Below are positions 8,736 through 17,415 of a stretch of 64,000 nt of DNA, one piece after another. Position numbers and translations under genes: made by a program. Each line of letters begins with the position of its first letter. Position 1 is the stretch's first letter. Under the pieces are notes generated by a model. That model saw nothing but the letters and a program-made list of their open reading frames with translations. It ran no database searches and was not told the origin of the DNA. This DNA is from Mesosutterella multiformis (GTDB lineage Bacteria > Pseudomonadota > Gammaproteobacteria > Burkholderiales > Burkholderiaceae_F), in assembly GCF_003402575.1 (NCBI RefSeq), contig NZ_BGZJ01000002.1, forward strand, positions 620,001-684,000, written 5' to 3'.

Positions 8736-9842
8736 GGTGAATTATCAAATCAAGTGCAAAGTTACTGAATAAAAGACTTCAGCCGGACACTTCCAATTGA
8801 GACGTTTTCTGGGTCTGAAATTCAGAGCATTGAACCGTTTCTGAACTTCTGCCTGAGAAATTTTATCGATACTCATTCCTTTTGGGAAAAAGTCTCTAAG
8901 AAGTCCGTTTGTATTTTCATTACTTCCTTTCTCCCATGGATGATGAGGCAAGCAGAAATACACTTTGGTTCTGAGATCTTTCTCCAGTTTTTCAGCCCAG
9001 GAAAATTCTTTTCCGCGATCTACGGTAATCGTACGCAGATCCTTATCTGACAGAGATTTCTCAATTACGGCAGACACATCGGCCGCAGTCTTGGAAGCGG
9101 TTTTCCCGCCACAGAGAAAGCCGGACTTCCTATCGACCAGAGTCGTGAGGCAGGCTCCGCCCTTTTTTCCGATGACGGTATCGCCTTCCCAATCCCCCAG
9201 GCGAGATCTGTTCTGAGCTTCCAGGGGTCGCTCTTCAATGCTGTGAGTGATCTGGATCTTTCCTCGCCTCTCGGTCATGCCTTTACGGTGACGCGTTTTA
9301 CCGTGGTGTCGCAGGTGTCGGGACATCTTTCGGCCATCCACAAAGCGATCCAGAAAGCCAGAATTGATTCCTCGGTAGATTGTCGTGGCGCTGATCCTTA
9401 GATTCGGCAGCTCCTTTCTGAGACGGTATTGAATCTGCTCCGGAGACCAGAATTTCTTAACCAGCAGATTTGAGACAATCCTTGTCAGCAACGAGTCAGA
9501 CTTCAGAATGTTTCTCTTTCCGCAATGCTTTCTCTGTCTCTGATATCGGGCCTGCGCGGCACAGGGATCATAGGCAGCTGAAGCCCCATCCTGGGCCGAT
9601 ACAGCCTTGTTTCGCTTCAGTTCGCGGGAGATCGTAGAAACATTTTTCCCAATCGCACATGCAATTTCAGACAGGGATTTGCCTGAAATCGTTAAAGCCG
9701 AAATAAATACTCTGTCCCGAAGAGTAAGATGATGATAGTGGCTCATGAGCTCCCTCTATAGTTATCTTGACAATCTCTATTATGGAAGCTTTATGGGCCA
9801 CTATTCTTTTCTCAGGCTTTGCACTTGAAGTGATAATTCGCC
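8736..9842 (-). mobile_element. IS30-family insertion sequence, copy 1 (complete, 1107 bp)
   Basis: The ends are GGTGAATTATCAAATCAAG and, inverted at the other side, GGCGAATTATCACTTCAAG; both arms continue with TGCAAAG. Both flanks carry AG (8734-8735 and 9843-9844), a 2-bp target duplication typical of IS30 elements. The single transposase gene fills almost the whole element. The right end lies 26 bp before the start codon of the GntR gene. Confidence 0.9.
8745..9746 (-). CDS. IS30-family transposase (intact)
   Basis: 333 aa. It has an N-terminal helix-turn-helix (SLSEIACAIGKNVSTISREL) of the IS30 type, then an RNase-H-like DDE core with Asp in GDWEGDTVIG, Asp in TVDRGKEF, and Glu in KGSNENTNG followed by LLRDFFPKG. 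No frameshift is visible. The amino-acid sequence looks identical to that encoded by the interrupted copy at 31.3 kb. This copy is probably active. Confidence 0.95.
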   Translation of the reverse strand: MSHYHHLTLRDRVFISALTISGKSLSEIACAIGKNVSTISRELKRNKAVSAQDGASAAYDPCAAQARYQRQRKHCGKRNILKSDSLLTRIVSNLLVKKFWSPEQIQYRLRKELPNLRISATTIYRGINSGFLDRFVDGRKMSRHLRHHGKTRHRKGMTERRGKIQITHSIEERPLEAQNRSRLGDWEGDTVIGKKGGACLTTLVDRKSGFLCGGKTASKTAADVSAVIEKSLSDKDLRTITVDRGKEFSWAEKLEKDLRTKVYFCLPHHPWEKGSNENTNGLLRDFFPKGMSIDKISQAEVQKRFNALNFRPRKRLNWKCPAEVFYSVTLHLI

Positions 9843-9868
9843 AGATAAAAAATAAGAGAGTAACAACC

Positions 9869-10600
9869 ATGAGTGACACCGCCACACCCGCTCTGCACCG
9901 CGAGAGCGACACGCTGTACCGTCAGATCGCGGAGATCTGGCGCGAGAAAATCGTGACCGGCGAATATAAACCCGGAGACGCGCTCCCGAGCGAACGCGAT
10001 ATCTCGGAGTCGCTTGGCGTCAGCCGCATCCCGGTCCGCGAAGCGATGAAGTCGCTTGAGTACCTCGGGATCGTGAAACAGGTGCGGGGGAAAGGCGTTT
10101 TCGTGCAGAAGACGGATCCGGGCGAAGTCCTCGCGAAGATCGGGCCGTTCCTCGCGCCGCCGGATGCCGCGACCCTCTCCGAACTCTTCGACCTCCGGAT
10201 TCTTTTCGAAGGGTACGCGGCGGAACTCGCCGCGAAAAACCGGACCGACGCGGATCTTAAGACGCTTCAGGCGTCACTCGACCTGCTGAATGCCTCCATT
10301 AGGGATGAGAAGTCCGCTGAAGAAGCCTCTCACCGGTTTCATCAGGAAATCGCTGCGATGGCGGGGAACCGCCTCCTCATCATTCTCTGGCACTTCTTCG
10401 CGGAGCTCCTCGAAGCGTCCCGCCGCCTCACGCTCTGGAGCCCGGAGCGGAGGGAAGAATCGCTCACCTTCCATCAGGCGATCTTTGACGCGATCCGGGA
10501 TCAGAGGGCGGATGACGCCAGGAATCTGATGCAGCGTCACCTCGCGAACGCGAAGCAGCGGCTCACCGAGCGCGAAAAGACGCTTGGGGCGGCTGAATAG
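9869..10600 (+). CDS. GntR-family (FadR/FCD subgroup) transcriptional regulator
   Basis: 243 aa from the ATG at 9869; the open frame runs back into the IS but that part is IS sequence. The N-terminal winged helix matches GntR (KPGDALPSERDISESLGVSR, then IPVREAMKSLE). The C-terminal all-helical half is an FCD ligand domain with Asp/His metal-binding positions. FadR-type regulators usually sense organic acids, and the adjacent hydro-lyase genes are the obvious original target. IS30 copy 1 now sits 26 bp upstream, so the native promoter is lost and any expression must start in the IS end or the short remaining flank. The coding frame itself is intact. Confidence 0.85.
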   Translation: MSDTATPALHRESDTLYRQIAEIWREKIVTGEYKPGDALPSERDISESLGVSRIPVREAMKSLEYLGIVKQVRGKGVFVQKTDPGEVLAKIGPFLAPPDAATLSELFDLRILFEGYAAELAAKNRTDADLKTLQASLDLLNASIRDEKSAEEASHRFHQEIAAMAGNRLLIILWHFFAELLEASRRLTLWSPERREESLTFHQAIFDAIRDQRADDARNLMQRHLANAKQRLTEREKTLGAAE

Positions 10601-10698
10601 CGGATTTTCCCCCGACATCCCCAAAAATCTGGTCACGCCGCCCCCCGCTCGCTACAATGCCGAGACAATACGGAAGTGATTGAAAAGAAGGGCGCTGC

Positions 10699-11814
10699 AT
10701 GAGCATGAATAGAGAAGCCGTTATTGTCCGCACCGGGATTGTCGGGATCGTCGTGAATGTCCTTCTCGCGGCCTTCAAGGCCGCCGTGGGACTCACCGCG
10801 AATTCGATCGCCGTGATTCTCGACGCCGTGAATAATCTCACGGACGCGATCTCATCGATTGTCACGATCGGCGGCACGAAGCTCTCCGCCCGGAAGCCCG
10901 ATAAAGCGCACCCGCTCGGGTTCGGGCGTGTCGAATACCTCACCGCGCTCATCGTCGCGGGGCTCGTGCTCTACGCCGGTATCACGTCAGCCGTCGAATC
11001 CGTTAAGAAAATCATCAATCCCGCGACGCCGGACTACAGCGCGGTGTCGCTCCTCATTATCGCGGTCGCGATCGCGGTGAAAATCTTCCTCGGGCGCTAC
11101 GTTAAGGCGAAGGGGGAATCGGTGAACTCCGGGGCGCTGAAAGCCTCGGGGGCGGACGCCATGTTTGACGCGGTGCTCTCGGCCTCGGTCCTCGCTTCCG
11201 CCCTTTTCTTCATCGCGACCGGGATATCGCTTGAAGCCTATGTGGGCGCGGTGATCTCACTTGTCATTATCAAGGCCGGTATCGGGATGATCGTGGACAC
11301 GCTGAACGACATCCTCGGGAAACGTGAAAACTCCGAGGTTACCGATCAGATCACGAAGATCCTCTGCGAGGAACCGAAGGTACATGGGGCGTATGACCTC
11401 GTGGTTTATAACTTCGGCCCGAGCAAGAATCTCGCCTCTGTCCACCTTGAGCTTCCCGACACGATGACCGTGAAGGAAGTGGACGCATTGACACGCCGCG
11501 TCGAATCCCGGGTGATGAAAGAAACGGGCGTGCTGCTCGCCGGTGTCGGCGTCTATTCGTACAACACTCATGACGACAAGGCGAAACGGATCCGGGACGA
11601 TATCCGGAAGCGCCTTGCCGCTCACCCCTGGGTTGTGCAGAGCCACGGGTTCTACCTCGATGAAGCGAAGAAAGCGATCCGGTTTGATGTGGTGATGAGT
11701 TTTGATATCAAGCCGGAGGACGGGCTGCGCGAGATTTATGACGAGATGCGCTCCGCTTACCCCGAGTACAGCTTCCAGATCACGCCGGACGTGGATGTCT
11801 CGGTCTCTAAATAG
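10699..11814 (+). CDS. Cation diffusion facilitator (CDF) metal efflux transporter
   Basis: 371 aa. Six hydrophobic segments carry the CDF metal sites: DAVNNLTDA at about residues 42-50 (Asn/Asp in the place of the His/Asp of zinc carriers) and SGADAMFDAVLS later. The Asn/Asp and Asp/Asp pattern is more typical of Mn/Fe-type than of Zn-type CDFs, but specificity is inferred. A cytosolic C-terminal domain of about 150 residues follows, longer than the usual ferredoxin-like tail and possibly a duplicated one. AGAAGGG upstream supports the start at 10699; the ATG two codons later is also possible. Confidence 0.85.
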   Translation: MSMNREAVIVRTGIVGIVVNVLLAAFKAAVGLTANSIAVILDAVNNLTDAISSIVTIGGTKLSARKPDKAHPLGFGRVEYLTALIVAGLVLYAGITSAVESVKKIINPATPDYSAVSLLIIAVAIAVKIFLGRYVKAKGESVNSGALKASGADAMFDAVLSASVLASALFFIATGISLEAYVGAVISLVIIKAGIGMIVDTLNDILGKRENSEVTDQITKILCEEPKVHGAYDLVVYNFGPSKNLASVHLELPDTMTVKEVDALTRRVESRVMKETGVLLAGVGVYSYNTHDDKAKRIRDDIRKRLAAHPWVVQSHGFYLDEAKKAIRFDVVMSFDIKPEDGLREIYDEMRSAYPEYSFQITPDVDVSVSK

Positions 11815-11978
11815 AGCATCATTACAAAAGAGAACACCTTTCGTTACGGAACGCCTGTCGTACAGAAGCGGAACCGATTCTCTCTGTTCTTATTTTTATA
11901 ATGGAGATAAAGGAAGGGATACCTGGGCGCTCTGCCCTCATCCCACCTGCATGTTTTTCTTCATGGAGGCTCCGCGTC

Positions 11979-12545
11979 ATGAAACCCTGGATTCTCTTAA
12001 GCGCCGCGCTGCTCGGTGTGAGCCTCACGCCGGCAGAGACCGCGCTCGCGAAGGGCTACGACGCGTATTCGCTGCTTGATTCCGCCCGGGGCGTGATGGG
12101 CGGTTACAAAGCGCCGGCCCCGGAGAAACGGACATACCTGAATGTCGCTTATCCGAGGTGGGACACCGCGAGCATCAAGAACTTCCGGATTCAGTATCGG
12201 GAGCCCTCCTCAAGCTGCTGCCTCGACGACAAATACGAAACCATCACGACGTACGATAAATTCGGCGGTATTCACGATAAGAATGTCCGCCTCACCGCCG
12301 CGCGACGCCGGTACTGGAACGAAAGCTACATCCAAGGCACCGCCTATACGCGGACTCCGGAGTATCAGCTGGAGCAGCTGAAAAAGCAGGCGGAAGAGAA
12401 TCAGCAGAAGCTTGAAGAGATGATCAAGAACAGCAAGTTCCGCGCCAATGGCGAAGTGAACGGAAAACCCGCCTACTACAACCCGGTGACAAGACAGAGC
12501 CTCACCGCGGATTCGGACGGGAAATATAAGCTGCGCGACTGGTAA
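11979..12545 (+). CDS. Secreted protein of unknown function
   Basis: 188 aa. I chose the ATG at 11979 because GGAGGC precedes it and the protein then begins with a classical signal peptide (MKPWILLSAALLGVSLTP, cleavage near ALA-KG). The mature part has an adjacent Cys pair (SSCCLDD), many Tyr, and a Gln/Glu-rich helical stretch around residues 125-150. No family was recognised. It is followed by a terminator and stands alone. Confidence 0.65.
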   Translation: MKPWILLSAALLGVSLTPAETALAKGYDAYSLLDSARGVMGGYKAPAPEKRTYLNVAYPRWDTASIKNFRIQYREPSSSCCLDDKYETITTYDKFGGIHDKNVRLTAARRRYWNESYIQGTAYTRTPEYQLEQLKKQAEENQQKLEEMIKNSKFRANGEVNGKPAYYNPVTRQSLTADSDGKYKLRDW

Positions 12546-12896
12546 GGACGGAGAGTCCGGGGTCAGCCGGGAATGAAAAACTCTGAGTGACTGTTTGCCG
12601 TATCCAAAGACAAGGGACCCTGCCGAGGTCCCTTTTTGTTTCCGCGAAACGCGGTTTTATGGCCTTCTTTGTCTACTAAATCCAAAAATTTCGTTATTCC
12701 CGCCCCAATAGCTTTCATCCAACAGGGATTAATAAATAAAAAGACCACAGAAATTCTGGTTTTTATAGGTATTACCGAAAATATAAGCAATTTTAGGTAG
12801 ATCTTAAGTAGTTCCACCGGGGTAATATGGAATTCAGGAACTATAGGTTCGTTCCTATTTTTCCTTCACCGTTTTTGTCGAATAGGAGAGAGAACT
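12546..12896 (+). promoter_or_regulatory. Spacer with terminator and AT-rich promoter region
   Basis: A rho-independent hairpin (AAGGGACC/GGTCCCTT with T5, 12612-12637) ends the previous gene. The remainder is AT-rich to about 12,870. It should hold the promoter for the flavoprotein-cytochrome operon, whose ribosome-binding site AGGAGAG lies just before 12897. No coding sequence was seen. Confidence 0.5.
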
Positions 12897-14693
12897 ATGG
12901 CAAATCGTCGTGAATTTCTGGCTGGCAGCATCGGCGGCGCGCTGTTTGGCGCTATCGCCCCGACCTTCGCTTCGGAACCCCAGAAGCTTCCCGAGAAGTG
13001 GGACTACACCGCGGATGTCGTCGTGATCGGTGCCGGCGCGACCGGACTCCCGGCCGCGATCGGAGCCCGTGACGCGGGTCTTTCCGTCCTCGTGATCGAT
13101 ACGAACTACGATATCGGCGGCCACGCGATTACGTCTGGCGGCAATGTGCCGCTTGGCGGCGGCACCTCCTTCCAGAAGAAGTACGGAATCAAGGATGATC
13201 CGGAAACGCTCTTCAAGGATCTGACGGACTGGAGCATCGTGGAGAGCGGCGGTCAGCCGGACTACCGCTATAACGACCGCGCGGTGCAGCACGCGCTCGC
13301 CTATAACGAGGCTCCGACCTTTGAATTTCTGCTGAAGAACGGCGTGAAGTTTGTCGACAAGGCACCGGACAATGTGGGCGGCCACGCGGTCGGCCTCAGC
13401 GCGAAGCGTGAGCATCACTGCATCTGGGCTGAAGGGCAGTCGGCTGAAAGCCCCGCGGGTGCCGGCGGCACGGACCTGATGAGAGGTCTTGAGAAGTCCG
13501 CCCGCGCGAAGGGCGTGAAATTCATCCTCAATCACCACATGGATGAGCTCTTCCGGGATGAGAAGGGCCGCGTGATCGGTATCCGCGCGTCCTATACGCC
13601 GAAAATCAATCCGACGACGAAAGAACCGCTGAAGAGCTTCCTCACGGACGGGAACATTGACACCACCGCGAAGGAAGTGACGGTGCACGCGAATAAGGCA
13701 GTGGTCGTCGCGACGGGCGGCAACTCCGGGAACGTGAACTTCCGCCGCATCTTCGATCCGAGACTCACTGAAGAAATCGCCTGCGCCGCGGGTGAATATT
13801 CGCCTCAGGATGGGTCCGGGGAACTCGCGGCTGTAGCGATCGGCGCGTCGCTCTGGGGCGCGGCGAACCAGGCGATGGACCGGAACGGGAGCCTCCGCAA
13901 GCGCCCGCTCGTCGGTGTGAGGACAAACTACATTCACTGGACGCCCCGCTCTCCCCTCTTCCCGCTCGTCAAATACACCGGTCTCTATATCCGGAACTGG
14001 CAGAACGCGATCATCGTGAACCAGGCCGGACGCCGCTTCTATAACGAGCTCGAGAACGGCTACCCGAACGGGTCTCATGAAGGGTTCTTTAATGATGGGA
14101 AGCCTTACGTCCACGGTGACTGGCGGAACACCACCCGTAAGCCTTATAAGCCCCGCAACTATATCGACGCGGCGCTGCAGATCAACGAGGGATCGACCGC
14201 TCCTGACTTTTCCGCGGGCCCCCAGTGGGCGATCTTCGACTCTGAAGCCGTGAAGCGTGAGCATATGAGGATCGGCGCGAATTCCGCGGACCCGAACCTC
14301 TTCTTCAAGGCGGACACGATTGAGGAGCTCGCGGAGAAGATCAACACCTCCTCTTGGCAGAAGTACAAGATCAAGGGATCGGTGCTGAAGGAAACCGTGG
14401 ATCGCTATAACGGCTTTGTCGCGGCCGGGAAGGACGCGGACTTTGATAAGCCCGCTCCGAAGTTCCCGATCAAGACGGGCCCCTTCTACGCCGCCTGGGC
14501 GACCTTTGTCGCGCATGACTCCTACGCCGGTCTCCGGATCAACGAGGCCTGCCAGGTTCTCGACTTCCAGGGCAAAGTGATCGATGGGCTTTACTGCGGC
14601 GGCGAAAGCGCCGGCGGCTGCTCACAGCACGGTCTCGGCCGCTGCGTGACGCAGGGCTACATCATCGGTCAGCAGATCGCGAAGAGGAAATAA
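12897..14693 (+). CDS. Tat-exported FAD-binding reductase/dehydrogenase (fumarate-reductase-like family)
   Basis: 598 aa. A twin-arginine signal (NRREFLAGS, then a hydrophobic stretch to Ala25) sends it to the periplasm folded. The FAD_binding_2 core starts at VVVIGAGATGLPAA. The C-terminal region GLRINEACQVLDFQGKV and GLYCGGESAGG matches the family's FAD and substrate end. Residues differ from true fumarate reductases: the usual HTMGG is DSYAGG-like, and the Asn-Arg-Leu-Gly stretch is Gln-His-Gly-Leu-Gly. The substrate is therefore probably not fumarate. It lacks the FMN-binding domain of the other two paralogues. A cytochrome gene follows 3 bp downstream as electron donor. Confidence 0.85.
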   Translation: MANRREFLAGSIGGALFGAIAPTFASEPQKLPEKWDYTADVVVIGAGATGLPAAIGARDAGLSVLVIDTNYDIGGHAITSGGNVPLGGGTSFQKKYGIKDDPETLFKDLTDWSIVESGGQPDYRYNDRAVQHALAYNEAPTFEFLLKNGVKFVDKAPDNVGGHAVGLSAKREHHCIWAEGQSAESPAGAGGTDLMRGLEKSARAKGVKFILNHHMDELFRDEKGRVIGIRASYTPKINPTTKEPLKSFLTDGNIDTTAKEVTVHANKAVVVATGGNSGNVNFRRIFDPRLTEEIACAAGEYSPQDGSGELAAVAIGASLWGAANQAMDRNGSLRKRPLVGVRTNYIHWTPRSPLFPLVKYTGLYIRNWQNAIIVNQAGRRFYNELENGYPNGSHEGFFNDGKPYVHGDWRNTTRKPYKPRNYIDAALQINEGSTAPDFSAGPQWAIFDSEAVKREHMRIGANSADPNLFFKADTIEELAEKINTSSWQKYKIKGSVLKETVDRYNGFVAAGKDADFDKPAPKFPIKTGPFYAAWATFVAHDSYAGLRINEACQVLDFQGKVIDGLYCGGESAGGCSQHGLGRCVTQGYIIGQQIAKRK

Positions 14694-14696
14694 ACC

Positions 14697-15065
14697 ATGC
14701 GCCTGATACCTGCCTTACTGACGGCTCTTGCCGCCATCAGTCTGTGCGCCGCGGCATCGGCAGCCCCGAAGCCTGAGGAATGCCTGAAGTGCCACGGCGG
14801 CACGCTTGAAAGCCTTGCGGCTCAGACGAAGAACTACAAGGCTCCGTCAGGCGAAACGGTGAACCCTCATGTCTACATCGATAAGCTCGCCGCGAACCCG
14901 CATAAGAGCAAGGTCCTTCCGGACTGTCTCAAGTGTCACACGGATCACGGAATTCCGCCGGATAAGAGCAAAATCAAGCCGGCGAATGTAGACTATTGCT
15001 ACGGCTGTCACCATATGGAAAATTTCCAGAAGTGCAGCAGTTCCGGGTGCCATGAAGGGCGTTAA
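14697..15065 (+). CDS. Periplasmic tetraheme-type cytochrome c, partner of the upstream flavoprotein
   Basis: 122 aa with a Sec signal peptide (cleavage near ASA-AP). Heme-binding motifs are CLKCH, CLKCH and CYGCH, plus CSSSGCH, a CX4CH form. This gives four potential c-type hemes in about 95 mature residues, similar to the N-terminal cytochrome domain of flavocytochrome c fumarate reductases, here encoded as a separate protein. The 3-bp spacing to the flavoprotein gene supports a two-protein periplasmic reductase fed by the quinol pool. A terminator follows. Confidence 0.9.
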   Translation: MRLIPALLTALAAISLCAAASAAPKPEECLKCHGGTLESLAAQTKNYKAPSGETVNPHVYIDKLAANPHKSKVLPDCLKCHTDHGIPPDKSKIKPANVDYCYGCHHMENFQKCSSSGCHEGR

Positions 15066-15095
15066 AACCGCACGCTGACACGCTCTTCCGCACGG

Positions 15096-15145
15096 GAAGA
15101 CCTCCATTCTCTGATTACTCACGGAATGGAGGTCTTCTTTTTTTC
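15096..15145 (+). terminator. Rho-independent terminator of the flavoprotein-cytochrome operon
   Basis: A perfect 14-bp stem (GAAGACCTCCATTC and its complement), 14-nt loop, then a run of seven T. Confidence 0.9.
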
Positions 15146-15194
15146 TGACACGGAAAATTGTCTGAGGAGGCGGGGTCAGTCTCTGACGCCGTCT

Positions 15195-15452
15195 TTATTT
15201 TTTGAGATCCGAGCGGTAGCTCGCTTCAAGGCCGAGCCAGAAGTGGGCTGGGAGGTCGAGAAGCGTCTCAAGCTTTCCCGCGATCTCTTCCGTGAGCGGC
15301 AGGCCGCCCGCGAGGAGCGCCTCGGCATCGGTTTCCGTTATCTCAAGCGCTGAGGCAAAGCTTGAGAGCGAGATCTGCTGCATCGCAAGCATCTCTCCGA
15401 TCATTGATCCGGGCGGCAGAGCGGTTTTCTCGGGAATCGGTTTTACCTTCAT
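15195..15452 (-). CDS. HigA-like antitoxin-family HTH protein (second of a tandem pair)
   Basis: About 85 aa from the ATG at 15452, which aligns best with the sister gene; an in-frame ATG at 15494 would add 14 residues but has no clear ribosome-binding site. It carries the HigA-type layout ALPPGSMIGEML, an HTH, then GLPLTEEIAGKLETLL and FWLGLEASYRSDL. HigA proteins repress their own operon and neutralise HigB RNases. No HigB-like gene is adjacent, and the two HigA-like genes sit head to tail. The N-terminal extension contains Lys and Pro residues and no signal. Confidence 0.65.
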   Translation of the reverse strand: MKVKPIPEKTALPPGSMIGEMLAMQQISLSSFASALEITETDAEALLAGGLPLTEEIAGKLETLLDLPAHFWLGLEASYRSDLKK

Positions 15453-15506
15453 TCTCTTTCTGCAGGGTTTCAAGTTGCTGGAGTCCGTCATCATAATCCG
15501 CGGGAT

Positions 15507-15803
15507 TCAGGAGCGGGTTCGTTTCTTCATCCGGGCGTTTTCCTCTTCCACTTTTTTGAGGTCCTCGCGGTACAAGCCCTCAAGCCCGAGCCAGAACCCC
15601 TTATCAATGGATAACGCGGATTCCAGACGTGAGGCGATGTCCGGCGTCAGCGCCATGTCACCTTCGAGAAGCGCCTCGATCTCATCTTCTGTCATACCCA
15701 TTCGGGAGAGAAATTCGGCCTTTGTGATCTCCCAAATCTCCAGCTGCTCCTTGATGGTTTCTCCTGGCGGAACTGCGATGTGATTTTTGCTGATCTGATA
15801 CAT
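15507..15803 (-). CDS. HigA-like antitoxin-family HTH protein (first of a tandem pair)
   Basis: 98 aa. Same layout as the downstream gene: AVPPGETIKEQLEI, HTH with LSRMGMTEDEIEALLEG, then ALTPDIASRLESAL and FWLGLEGLYREDLKK. The two proteins are clearly paralogous but diverged. An AT-rich promoter-like stretch lies upstream (15,830-15,870). There is no toxin gene on either side, so it may act as a free-standing regulator. Confidence 0.7.
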   Translation of the reverse strand: MYQISKNHIAVPPGETIKEQLEIWEITKAEFLSRMGMTEDEIEALLEGDMALTPDIASRLESALSIDKGFWLGLEGLYREDLKKVEEENARMKKRTRS

Positions 15804-16015
15804 ATCCGGAACTCCGTCGTTAACGAAGTAACTATTTTAATTTCTTTATACGAAAATAGATGATGTATTTCAATCGCTTTCTGCCTACACGCCGCAGATA
15901 AATTCGTTATGCCGATTGGAGACCTCTGATGGCCGCCGCTGGCGATACCGGCTTTTATCGATTCAGGTCCCTAAAAAGAAAATCACGGGCTGAGAGACCT
16001 CTTCCCGAATCGGTC

Positions 16016-16074
16016 AAATCGGTAAAAGACCTTTTACCGATTTATCCGATTCCTGTTTTCTTTTTTACCGATTC
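16016..16074. repeat. 59-bp direct repeat, copy 1, containing a 28-bp inverted repeat
   Basis: The unit starts with AAATCGGTAAAAG-AC-CTTTTACCGATTT, a perfect 13-bp-arm inverted repeat. It continues with ATCCGATTC, a pyrimidine tract and ACCGATTC. The second copy starts 223 bp downstream. The short motif ACCGATT or its complement recurs several times within the unit, suggesting a multimeric protein-binding site or a small repeat family. Confidence 0.65.
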
Positions 16075-16238
16075 GGGACTGAAACGGCATCGCGCGAACC
16101 GCAATCCTCTTAAAAACAAAACCGCTAAAAACGCTGAAGAGCCCTGATTTCCGCGGCTGATAAGAAGGTGCCGGCGTTTTTCGTCATCAATTCTGAAAAA
16201 TGGTGACGTTTTCTCAAAAGCCGCTCGGCGAATCGAAC

Positions 16239-16297
16239 AAATCGGCTAAAGACCTTTTACCGATTTATCCGATTCTCATTTTCTTTTTTACCGATTC
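16239..16297. repeat. 59-bp direct repeat, copy 2
   Basis: Same length and order as copy 1, with a few substitutions. In the hairpin part, GGCTAAAG replaces GGTAAAAG, which slightly weakens the stem. Conservation of both the palindrome and the following pyrimidine tract suggests that the whole unit duplicated. Confidence 0.65.
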
Positions 16298-16474
16298 TGC
16301 GGGCAAAACCCGATCCTTCTCTGTGGCCGAAAGGCAAAGATGACGGTCAGCTCCTGACCTCCCGCAGAGACTCTCCAATTCCTTTCATTCATTTCATGGA
16401 CTTTGGATTTTCCATCGTTATGATTAGGTCTATCGTCCTAAAAATCCCCTTCCCGGTCCCCGGAGCCCTTCCCC

Positions 16475-17365
16475 GTGCAGTCTTTCTGGTTACTGCTATC
16501 CACGTTTCTCACGACGCTCACCTATGCGCTCGTGAAGCTCGCGCCGGAGGGGACCGCGTTTTATGACATTTTTCTTGTCCGCTCCGCCTTCATGGCGCTT
16601 GTGATCCTTGTGATCGCGGCGGTCTCAAAGACGAGCCTCAAAACCCGCCACCCCGGGCTTCAGTGTTTCCGGATTCTCTGCGGCGTCACCGCGCTCTGCG
16701 TGAATATCATCGCGGTGCAGCATATGTCGGTCGTCCTCTTTCAGACGCTCGTCTTCACCGCGCCGCTCTTTGTCGCGGCGTTCGGGATGGCGCGCGGCGT
16801 CCTTCTGAAGCGCTTCCCGGATCCGGGGCTGCTGCTCACGATCGCGGCTGGGTTTATCGGGGTGTTGCTTGTGATGCGCCCTGGCGGCGCTGACGGGTCA
16901 CTCCCCTTTATCGCGCTTGGGCTCTTTTCCGGGCTCTGCTCCGCCGCGACCGGTCTTACGCTCCGGAAACTTGGGTCTCTCGGAGAACCCATCATTCGGA
17001 CCGTCACTTGGTTCGCGATCGGGTGCCTCGCGGCCGGGATCGTCATGTTCAGTCTCTTCTCCGCGGAATCCGCGCTGTCTCTCTTCACCGAACCTGTGAT
17101 GCTCGCGATCGGACTCACGACGGTCGGAAGCCAGCTCGCGCAGACTCAGGGCTGGGGCCACGGAAAACCGCTTCTCTCGGCGTCCCTTCAATTCTCCGCG
17201 GTGCCGTTTGCCGCGCTCCTCGGGTGGGCGATCACGTCTGATACCCCGCAGGCGCTCACCTGGGCCGGGATCGCGCTTATCACCGCGGCGGAGCTCGCAT
17301 CCGGCCTCATCCAGTACCGGCTCATGAGCCGGAAACCCACCGTCATTCACCACACGCCGCTCTGA
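16475..17365 (+). CDS. EamA/DMT-superfamily transporter
   Basis: 296 aa with ten hydrophobic segments in two EamA halves. Conserved family features include YALVKLAP early in TM1 and GVLLVMRPG at the end of the first half. It is a small-metabolite exporter or permease of the inner membrane, with no readable substrate. The start is a GTG; there is no upstream ATG in frame. It converges with the porin gene. Confidence 0.8.
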   Translation: MQSFWLLLSTFLTTLTYALVKLAPEGTAFYDIFLVRSAFMALVILVIAAVSKTSLKTRHPGLQCFRILCGVTALCVNIIAVQHMSVVLFQTLVFTAPLFVAAFGMARGVLLKRFPDPGLLLTIAAGFIGVLLVMRPGGADGSLPFIALGLFSGLCSAATGLTLRKLGSLGEPIIRTVTWFAIGCLAAGIVMFSLFSAESALSLFTEPVMLAIGLTTVGSQLAQTQGWGHGKPLLSASLQFSAVPFAALLGWAITSDTPQALTWAGIALITAAELASGLIQYRLMSRKPTVIHHTPL

Positions 17366-17415
17366 CGCCGGAAGCCCTGAAACAGAACGCTTCTCTCCAC
17401 CAGTAAAACGCGGAC

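Larger units (their letters stand above)
15804..16474. other. 670-bp spacer with two structured repeats
   Basis: No credible gene was found; the open frame at 15929-16147 reads through the repeats and has no recognisable features. The region holds two 59-bp direct repeats (listed separately) and the promoter for the EamA gene that starts with GTG at 16475. Confidence 0.55.

Noticed and set aside
12855-14516. A 553-codon minus-strand frame
   Set aside because: Antisense shadow of the Tat flavoprotein gene, with no recognisable domain.
16016-16297. Possible CRISPR array
   Set aside because: Only two copies 223 bp apart, without regular spacers and without cas genes. A direct repeat element is the better description.
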